Shown piece after piece: positions 1-9,700 of a stretch of 64,000 bases of DNA. Numbering within the stretch: the first letter of the stretch is position 1; every line of letters begins with the position of its first letter. The notes beneath the pieces were generated by a model. It did no database searches and was not told the DNA's origin. It saw nothing but the letters and a program-made list of their open reading frames with translations. Location: the NCBI GenBank assembly GCA_012845835.1, contig JABAKD010000005.1, positions 4,354,655 to 4,418,654 of the forward strand, read 5' to 3'. A program made the translations under genes and the position numbers. Source of the stretch: Undaria pinnatifida (lineage: Eukaryota > Sar > Phaeophyceae > Laminariales > Alariaceae).

Positions 1-239
1 CTCTGGAATCAATCCAACTTTATTGCTCCGACTTTTTTTACCCGGACTCACAGGCTGGCCAGCTAGAAATATAAAGGTATAAATGAAGTGTGAATTATGG
101 AATTTCATTATTCATACCTGATACTTCATTTATTAATTTTAATAGAATATCGATGATGCTGGCGTGCAGACGCTGCCTCTTGCCCGCGTAAGCATGTAAG
201 GGGGACCACTACGGTGCAACACACGTTCCTTGCTTCCTC

Positions 240-535
240 TTCTTTTCTTGTCTTTTCCTGCTTTTCATGCTTTTTTCCGTCTAGACATTATTTCCTTTCC
301 TTTTCAGTTTTTTTTTCGCTTTCTTCTTTTTTCTCTCCTTTCCTTTGTCTTCTTTTCTTTTCTTTGTTTCTTTCCACTTGCGTCTGTGGTACGTATGCGT
401 AGTGATAGATACTACGTGTAATGTATACGTGGTAGTCTTTCTTGGGTGGCAAACAGTACTACAGCTGGTTTTTACTGGCGCGAGTAAGGAGACGTATGCA
501 CCGGTATGGACCTGGCACATCGTAGACTGACTCCC
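240..535 (-). repeat. Dispersed repeat, empty-site paralogue of 6588-7015
   Basis: The reverse complement of this stretch aligns with 6588-6629 and 6746-7015. Shared blocks include the GTGCCAGGTCC motif, the TTGCCACCCA motif, ACCACGTATACATT and a purine-rich end. The copy at 6.6 kb is interrupted by an (AAC)-tailed retroposon and this one is not, so it marks the pre-insertion state. No protein is inferred; the open frames across it are low-complexity Lys/Phe runs. Confidence 0.6.
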
Positions 536-616
536 GATTTCACTTTTATATGTTGCTGGAGGAGGCATGAATTGCGTCAGCTGTGATATAGGTGTGTGCC
601 ATCTTGGGTTGTTTGT

Positions 617-752
617 GTTTTTTCCCTGGGGTATCCCTCAGCTCCAGAGTGACTGGAGCCTGTCCTGTGACCACGGACTTGATTATTATGCGAGTTAATG
701 TGAGAACGACAACAACAACAATAACAACAACAGCAACAACCACAACAACAAC
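617..752 (+). mobile_element. (AAC)n-tailed short retroposon, copy 1
   Basis: Core runs from TTTTTCCCTGGGG through TCCTGTGACCACGGACTTG to GCGAGTTAATGTGAG and then into an imperfect AAC repeat. It matches the copy at 6630-6745 almost along its full length. No clear target-site duplication was found here. The microsatellite tail at a fixed 3' end suggests mobilisation by a non-LTR retrotransposon; that is inference. Confidence 0.6.
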
Positions 753-1387
753 CATGCAGAGCGCTTTACAAGTACTCATTATTAGAGTTATAATCCAGAA
801 ATAACGTAAATCGCTACCTGCAGGATTCTGTTAATGTACGAAATCAGGTGATATGAAAATCGAGCCAATGCGAATAAAAATTGGACCTGGAATCCGATTA
901 GTATTGTTCTTGTGTAGCGCCTAGTTCTTGGAATCGAAGATGTACTATCGGTTCCACCAGCTGCTGGCAACCGCATTGTTGCTGATGGGCCCAACAAAAA
1001 AGCCGTCTTCTCTCTGCTGGCAATATGCGCTTCCACCAGATACTCGTTGTAAACAGCGAGCACGCCTCACCTAGCTCCTGCTTACCAGGTACATATTATT
1101 TATAGCTCCCCAGAAATCCTCGTAGAAGTAATGGACTAATCATGGGTCTTTTTTAGTCATTTCTGGTGCGTGGATTATTCTGTAGCGTTCGTATATCTCA
1201 GCGCGTCGACAAATTCGCCCATGCACGTATGGTATACGAAATACGTACCGTCAGGATGATGGACGGTGTTGTGTCATTCATTTCATCGCATTGCCGGCGT
1301 GTTTGCGTTTGTTTCGATTTCAACCGTATTCGGCTTCACCACATTTCTACGAGAAATTGTATAAATTTAGATCATGTTTTGTTCACA

Positions 1388-1530
1388 CTTCTACTTTTCA
1401 GCTTCTGGACAAGCAGTGGTCACAGGTGTCGTCCCTTCTGCCCCCTGGTTCTCTTGCTTTCAATTTTTATCGCGCATAGGGTTCAGCAAACCCTCTGCTT
1501 GTCATTTTTTCATCGAGTGTTGCAACTCAC
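1388..1530 (+). repeat. CTTCTGGACAAG dispersed repeat, copy 1
   Basis: Carries the family signature CAGCTTCTGGACAAG, GTGGTCACAGGTGTCG, a pyrimidine-rich middle, then CGCGCATAGGGTTCAGCA and TCATCGAGTGTTG. Other copies lie at 5515-5645 (minus), 33985-34130 and 62578-62680. All copies keep a frame that reads FQLLDKxxSQVSSL, so it could be a fragment of a longer coding element, but I do not recognise it. Confidence 0.55.
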
Positions 1531-2444
1531 GCTGTCGCGCTATCCGCAAGTCAGTTTGTGAACAAGAACAAGTCCCCACGAATTTACACGAGTATGCACT
1601 CGAGGGAGCTCAACCTCACAAACCTGACCTATACCAAGCTCGAAGATAACCCGATACGCCACCGGGGCGACCGGAAATATAATCATTGTCAATTCTTCCC
1701 TTTGGTGGGTGTCCTACAACACAATAATGTGTACCCCTGCCTCTTGTGGTGGGCTTTTGTTTCAGCGATGGGAGGAAAACAAGATTATCGACGAATCTTT
1801 GGTTGGAGGTGCTCAACACGATCAGCTCTATGTCGTGTATAATGGCATATTCCCGGTACCTGTGCGAAACCCGCACCCAGTACCAGCAGGAAATGCGCTA
1901 CCAGGTATTGATTGAAAGAGTAGACACAGCAGACGCGTATACTAGGTTTTTGGTGTACATGACAGCCAAGCTATGTCGGCGCGTGCCGTCAAATTTTGTA
2001 TGTATATGCTTGACGAATGACAGAGAAACTACCGCCGTGGAACGGCTGTCATATATCACAGACTCTTGACGAACGACAAAGCAAATATTGCGGAAACGTT
2101 TCTTCCCAAAGGACCCGAAATGCAAAAAAATCGTCCACCGTTTCATGTCCAGCTGATGTACACCAACTTTAAACAGTCAACCTTTCGTATTTTAAAACAA
2201 ATAAAAATGAAGAGGCACGTCATTAACGCGAAAGTTTGCGAGCAGTTCCATGATTTTTAGGGCTGTTGCCACCTCACCTGCGCACGGTTTTAGCGTAGAT
2301 TAGCAGTCACTCCAATCCTCGGCACCACTCTCCTCTGGACTGTTCGAAATACCCCACAACCACCACCGCCGCCACCCCTTTCCGATCACGCAGAGTCAGC
2401 TGTCGTCTTAGCCACGCGCCACCCCCGTCCCTTCTTTCGGAAAA

Positions 2445-4515
2445 ATGGCTCGCACTGGCTTTGTCGTTGTGGTGGCGGCTGTGCTTGGCGCGGCGAACGC
2501 GATCGAGGTCGTGTCTCCTGCCTCCGGCGAGAGTGTCATGGCGGACAGGTGTGGGCTTCATCTCTGAAACTTGTTTCTGACACCAGTTTGCGAAAGGGCA
2601 CGTCTATATGCGTGGTAGTGTGCGTGTTGTTCACGACTGCCTGTATCACGTCCTGAACTTTGTGGCAGGTATTCAAGAGTGCTGTCGTATGGCGGCCGGC
2701 GAGGGGTCTCGTCTCTGGTTAAATTGCGCGCAGGCGTGTGCATGTTTGGGTTGAACATGAGGCGCCCCCCCCCCCCCTTCGCTTAGAGCGGCCTCGGGCC
2801 TCTCATGTTTCTTTCTGGCTTGTTTTCCAGTTATGCTTTCCTGCACGCAGAGCCACGATTATTTGTTGTCCACGGGCAAGAAGGCGTCGAATGCAAACTT
2901 TCCCGTGATTTCGTCGAGAGAGTGAATAAATTGTTCGATACCAAATTGTTTGACTGAAAGCTATGTATTGTGTTTTTTCGCCGCGCTGTGATGGCCTCCA
3001 TTCACTCGTCTGCCCGTAGCAGCGCCTACACGGTGGAGTGGACGGGGACGGGCTCGGGCGGGTACGAGATTGACCTTTACTACTGCGGCGACTCCTGCGA
3101 GGAGGTGAGATAGATATATACCCGGATTTTGATATATGATATGTAACTGACGGCCGCTTTTTGTTGAAACCTACAGCGCGCTTTAGGTTAAAAAATGCGT
3201 TTTTCGTAGTCAAGATACTCGTACAACCCAGTAAAGGATACATGGTTTAACCCAGTAAAGGATACATGGTTTATACAGCGGTAGTTGATGTAGAAACACG
3301 GCAACAACAATTATTGCCAGCTGTCTTTAGGAGTGTTCGGCTCGGAGTATTTGCACTATTTTTATCGACCCGAAGTACTCGAACAGGTCGTGAAGTGTGG
3401 TGATCACCAGTGGACGTGAGAAGGCCCACTCTAGCGTGGTTTGGTTTATACACGTGTAACATTCAAAGAGGTCATTTGCGACGCACAGAGCCAGCTGTCT
3501 TTTATCAGCAGGGTCAGATAAAGATGTGTTTTGACGTCTTTACGCATCATAGTGTCAGTGGGTGGGTTGTTCAGGGTTGGCGAAGGCATGAATTGTGTGT
3601 CGGCTGTGTATGATTCATGCCGGTACCATATTTAGTTTGGCTTGTCCTTTTGTTTCATGGGGTGACATACACACGCATCCGTATACAACGGCAGCTTGCG
3701 CTGCCGGGGTCGTAACGAAGACCACTGATAGGGACAGCTTACGCTATACCTACAATGGGACCCGAAGGTTGCGCCAGCTAGTGTTGGGCTGCGAAAGCAA
3801 CTGAGTTAAATCGACACACGACGCGTATGAAAATACGTGGAAGTGTGGTGAGCTAAAGCTTTGTTTTTCCCCATCCGCCGGAGGATAAAAAATAAAAATA
3901 AAAATAAAAAGGTATTTCTCCACTCCAGCGTGACTGGAGCCTGTCCTGTGACCACGGACTTGATTCTGCGAGTTTATGTGAAAACAACAACAACCAACAA
4001 CAGAAACAAAAACAGGGGTTGTTCTATTGAGTTTTCCCTTTTCCTCCCACCTCGTCCTCTTTTTGTTTTCTGCCCGCTGGGCGGCACTTACATCAATTAT
4101 GGCTACAGTATATACGCAATGCGGTGACAGCCACCAGCAGTGACAAAACGACGTGCATTATCCATCGGTATTCAAAAGTAGGTGTTCAAGAAAACAAGCA
4201 GTATCCTCGTAGAATGTAGCAACGGTGCACGTGCCCTCACCAACATGTCGAACTCTGTCGTGGAGAGAACACCCTAGATAGTCGGCAAAGAATGCCTTCC
4301 ACAGCGGCGATGCTCATCGTGCCATGATGATGCGCATGACGTAGACGCCCGACTAAACGAGTCTCTCCGAGTATTTTGAGTTTTCGAATCGAAGAAGTGA
4401 CTTCATTCGTCGGTCCGCAGCTTTCCCAGGTTTTTCAAGCATTACGACGGGCTCAAATTATCTTAGACACAACTTTACCCAAAAATAAAAATATAATCCG
4501 ATTGATTGCATTTGG

Positions 4516-4551
<36 letters not shown>

Positions 4552-6714
4552 TCTCACATTAACTCTTGTCAAGAATCTAGAGTCCGTGGTCACACAAACT
4601 GCATTTGGTGTCCCCCCCTGACGAGAAGCATCGAACTTGTTCCTCTCTTGGCTAATCGTGGAAGTTTGAGTACGTCATGGTCTGTGTGTCGTCTTCACAT
4701 CAAACCGGGCCGAATGCTTAAATGACCCGATTCCTTGTGTAGTAAACGCGAAGTTTGGAACCATAACAGGCGCAAGTCTGGGTAGTTTCAATGTTCAGCA
4801 GTGGTCCCTCTGCAGTGCCGACGGACCCTCTGCAGTGCCGATAGTAGTACCAGCCATACCCGCCAAAGTGCTTGTGCCATCGCTCGTCACAGATGGTTAC
4901 AACGTTACAATCACTTCCGTGTGGCAGAAAGCGAAGTGGTGCCGATTGCCGCGATGTCGCTGCTGCATACCCGGCTTTGGTGTACCGTGGGTATTCACTA
5001 AACGAAAATTTCTTGGAATCCATGTGTTCCCAAACTTCATTTTGATTCGTTGTGGCATTTTAGAGTAGAGCGGGCAACGTAAGCTAGATGTCCAGACATG
5101 TTTTCACACGGGCGTGCCATTTCTCCAAGATTGACCTCGGGACACACAGGCCCTTATCAGAGTTGCCCGGGGTGTTCACGTTTCTTGACGCCGATGCTCC
5201 CGTCGTCACTAAAAGTGGTAGTGAGTATCCGTCTGGATCTCCAAACGGGGTTCGATCGAACAAGTGATCTCGCCGTCGATGATGTCATCCATACGTGATT
5301 GCCGTGTTGTTGTTGTTGTTGTTGTTGTGTTTTTTACATTATAACTTCCATAGTTAAAGTCCCTGGTTACAGGACAAGCTCCAGGGACTTTGACGTGGAG
5401 CAGAGGACCGCCCGAGGAAAAAAACAATAACACCCTCTAGGTACGCACCTACGGTTGACTCGGTTCGCCATAATTGGTTACTTGGTTCACGGACAGGTGT
5501 GGCGGTTCGCTTCGTGTTGGGATTGCTGAACCCCATGCGAGATACAAAATTGAAGGCAAGAACCGGGGCGAGAAAAGGGACGACACCTGTGACCGTGACT
5601 TGTCCAGAAGCTGGAAAGTTGAAGCGTGTAAAAAACAAGAACAGGAATTGGGTAGCTTCCTGGACTCACAGCAGTGGTTAGTAGTCCCCTTGAGCCCCAA
5701 AATCCCTCCTTACACGTACGAACTTCAAGTATATTTTTCCAAAATGGGTTTCCAGTTGTATGGGCGTTACCTGTGGTTTACGTTTGGCATGACGTCATCC
5801 AAAACGGTGCTCTGAATGTGATGTGTCTGGGGTGTGTGTCCCTGTCTTGCAGTTGGAGACCACATTCTTCGCTCCTCTGTAAACAGTAGATAGAACGAGG
5901 GATCCGCGCGGACACTGGTTGCACCGTATATGGCTATGGTTACAAAGAACAGTTTAATCTCAAGAAACGTTGTAGACAGAGCAGCAGCACTCGGCCCCAC
6001 AACGCACGACATTCATGGTGACTGAGATGCCCAAACAAACCATAAAGCGGCGCAGACAGCAGTGTCTGCTTTGCCAGTGGCTAGGTAGAACGTTTTTTGT
6101 GGAATGTGTGCGTTCTCCACAAGAAACTGATTTTTGTACCTGTCTACATGCAGCCCGACCAGTGTCCGTGCTGATGCCTCCTAGAGAGACTAACTCTGTG
6201 GCCACGAGCTAAACTACTATTAATATTAATAGACGAAATACAGATACCCATTGCAGATTCAACAGCAAAGCGACTTAGGTTGATTCGGTGATGCAATGCC
6301 AACCGCAATGAACACGAGGAGAGGGAACACTCTAGCCAGAACACGGAACTATTTGCAGTGAAAGAGACATGCTCGTAACACCTCCCCACCCCCCCCTCCC
6401 CATTTTTCCCATTTACAGGCTAAATACATACTTTTATGGCATGTTGTTTTTGTTGTTGCTGTTGTTGTTGTTGTAGCTGTTTTCGTTCTCGCATAAACTC
6501 GCATTATCAAGGCTCCAGTGACTCAATTCACGCCTCCGCCAGAAAAATACGCAATATTTTGTCAAATGAAATCGCGAGTAAGCCTGCGAGATGTGCCAGG
6601 TCCACGCTGGTACATACCTACGTCGCACTTTTTTCCTGGGGGTATTCCTCAGCTCCAGAGTGACTGGAGCCTGTCCTGTGACCACGGACTTGATTATGCG
6701 AGTTAATGTGAGAG

Positions 6715-6745
<31 letters not shown>

Positions 6746-9700
6746 TACGTCGCACTACTCACGCCTGAAAAAACAGACTCCTCGGCTTGCCACCCAGAGA
6801 TAAGACGACCACGTATACATTTCACGTGGAATTTATCACTACGCATACGCAGGTCAGACTCGAGTCAACTGGAAATGAAGAAAGAATGGGAAAGACACAT
6901 GAAATGGTGGATAATAAAAATGTATCTACAAAAGAAAGGAAAACGAAAAGAAAAGATGAAGAAACGAAGAAGCAAGGAAGGGCGAGAGGAAAACACACAC
7001 CAAACTATAGTAGACCCTAGGAAGTATCGAGTGCATCAATGGCACTGGGGGTAGAAACGTGCCGACGGTGGACGGCGCTGCCGCGGCCTTTGCGTGTCGC
7101 TCTGGAGCTCTGTATCTCTCCGTATCATGCAATTTCTGCATGAATGACTGCTCTCTCCTCTACCCGTCGAAACAATCTGCACGCCTTCTGTGCATCCTTT
7201 CACTATCTTTCGAACTTCATCCCGAAGGTCGACGTATCCTCCGCCAGGTGCACCATCCGTACCTTCCTTCTCTTGCCCCGAACAAGCTCCCCAAACACAC
7301 CACCCTAGGATGTGGCGAGACAGTTTCGACGAACGCCTCGATCGGCACGCACGGCTGAGGTGTTTTCTTCATTTTTCCCCTCCAAAATTGTGCCGACATT
7401 CAACACCCCCACATGTCAGAACCTGCAGCCCATACTCACCCACACCGGCTTATGGTCTGTGGTTTGTCGCGTCCGGAGTTGTCCTCCGAACTCGGATTGT
7501 CCGTTTCATACGACCTGAGGAGGTGCCGTCGCGTAGAGTCGAGTTCCTATATCCGCGGTTCGGCAGCGGTGGCTTCAATCCCGTATCTACGGAGACGAGA
7601 GAAACATGTTTTCGGGCTAGACAAGTGCGATCCCTAAAATTGGTTGCCGAACATCTGGATAATCGTAGGTTTGAAACGCTTCTCCCAAGGACGCGTGATT
7701 GTGTCCACAACACAGTCTCACCAGTACATGAAGCAACCCCGTGACCGTCTAGACCCCGTGCTGGCTGTATGTGCTTGACAAGTACTCTCACGCCCTGGCA
7801 GGCAGCGACAGGCGAGAGTGGTTTCGTACTTCCGATGTTTTACAAGCTCGAGCACGACCAGCGCTCTCCATTTGTGTTCTACAAAATAAATACGGAGTAC
7901 ATACATGCGTTACGTTGGTATTATTGTCATATGATATCCTGCACTCTTGTACGGATGTGAACAGGTGCCTCTGATACCCGTAAGGTGCGCCAATCAATAC
8001 GCGATACGAGCGAAGTCTACCGTAGCAGCAAAAGCGCACAGCGTCCGTACGTGCTGCACCCTGTTTATTGTAAAGAGGTACCTGGTACACAGGATGCCCA
8101 TAAGGTGCAGCAATACGCAATACGAGCGACGTAGAACGCAACAGTTGAATACGCAATACGTACGTCGTCTACATACGCCTCGAGATCGAGTCAACATCAC
8201 TAAAAAAGCTTTGTCCCTTCCAAGACCGAGGTTATGAGCGAGGGGGGGGGGGGCGCTAGGAAGTACCCCCATCTTTCCCTTATTTCACTCTATAAGAGAC
8301 TTATTTTTTTTGGCGCGGCGTGTCTAAACCTTTCATAGCGCTCCATACCGCGGAAATAAACGCCCCGAAATTTTTCCACGGGCTACAGGTAGAAATTTCA
8401 CAGATCAACCAAAATGAGCCTAAACCGTCTTTTTTTTTGCCGTTTTTTTGTTGCAGTAAGAGGCTGGTACCGCATTTTACATTCGATACTTACAACAAGT
8501 GAAAAATCTCGTCTCCTCACCAGCCAGACCTAAAACCCACTGGTAGACGGCCAACGATCCTCTCGCAAAACACCTCAAACAGCAGTTACACAAACTGCCC
8601 CGACCCCAAAATTTCGACAGTCTGTTTTGAGCAAAATTTTGAGCTGTTTCAGGGTTCTCAAGGCGAATCATTGAGTATTTTGGTGGGAAAAAAAACACAA
8701 CAAGAAGCTGGTTGTCTGTGCTGGTGGTCGTCCGTTTTGAGCAAATTTTTGAGCTGTGTTTCAGGGTTCTTCAGGCGAATTATTAATGATTTTGGTAAAA
8801 AATAATCAACACAGCAACAGCAGTGTACCTACGTGTAGTCGATTAATCGTTTATCGTTGACGACTCCGATTTCTTCACTTTTTTTCGACTCGACTTTTGA
8901 CGTTTGGCAGTGTGTTGTTGTCCACCCCTTCGTTGACCCAGGATAACTGTTGAGTTGAGGGAAGGGCGGTGGCTGACAAACAAACAGCGTAGCAATCGCA
9001 CACCGGGGACCAGCCGATTTGTTAACTACCCCTTTTGCGATGCCTTACCCCGCACTAGCTGCGGGGGTGGCGATGGGGGTTCGCTTAGCTCGTTTGCTCC
9101 ACACGGCGTTGAATCGAGCCTTTTCTCGAGGGTGAAGAATACTCGTAGAATTCGGAATATTATGCTCGTACGAAGTGAGTTTTTTATTTCAATGGAGTTG
9201 GATCGAACTGCTGGTACTTCGACTTTGATTCACCGCTCCGTGTACTTTGGAGGGTGCACCACATTTTTTTCTGATGGTCCTTCATTCGAGGGATTGTTCC
9301 GACATGACCCTCTCCCAACAACTTATTTGAAGAAAGTAGTCCCACGGCGCCTACGTACCCAACGAAAATCATTGAAAAAAATAGCGTATTTCCGACGATC
9401 TGGGGTTGACCCTGTTGAAACCCACAAACTCCTCCCTATACTAATTCCAAGTAATTTGTCCCAAAAAACGGGTTTCCAGTTGTAAATGCGTTAAGGAGCC
9501 CGGTCCTTCAAAGAACATTTTGGAGGAATGTGTTACCCCTCGGCCTTCCTGGGACGATTCTGTTGGCTACACGTCGATGTTTTTTGTTGCGAGTTCCATG
9601 AATTGCCTACTCTTACGTGTAGGCTAACTTTTTGTTGATACGGCACCAGTGGCAACACTCTGTTTTGTTCGGACGACGCCAGTGACTGAACGATGACGGT

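Larger units (their letters stand above)
1..2444. other. 5' flank of the KNH-like gene, repeat-bearing
   Basis: No coding exon is recognised here. The stretch holds a pyrimidine-rich repeat at 240-535, an (AAC)-tailed retroposon copy at 617-752 and a member of the CTTCTGGACAAG repeat family at about 1388-1530. I see no clear TATA box before the start codon at 2445, so promoter and transcription start are unassigned. Confidence 0.5.

Noticed and set aside
4835-5068. Possible KNH-like fragment (VTDGYNVTITSVW) in intron 2
   Set aside because: The resemblance is limited to a few residues and lacks the Cys pattern. I could not separate it from chance.
7190-7744. 184-codon open frame on the plus strand
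   Set aside because: It lies in intron 2 of the KNH-like gene, has no recognisable domain and reads like chance openness in GC-rich DNA.
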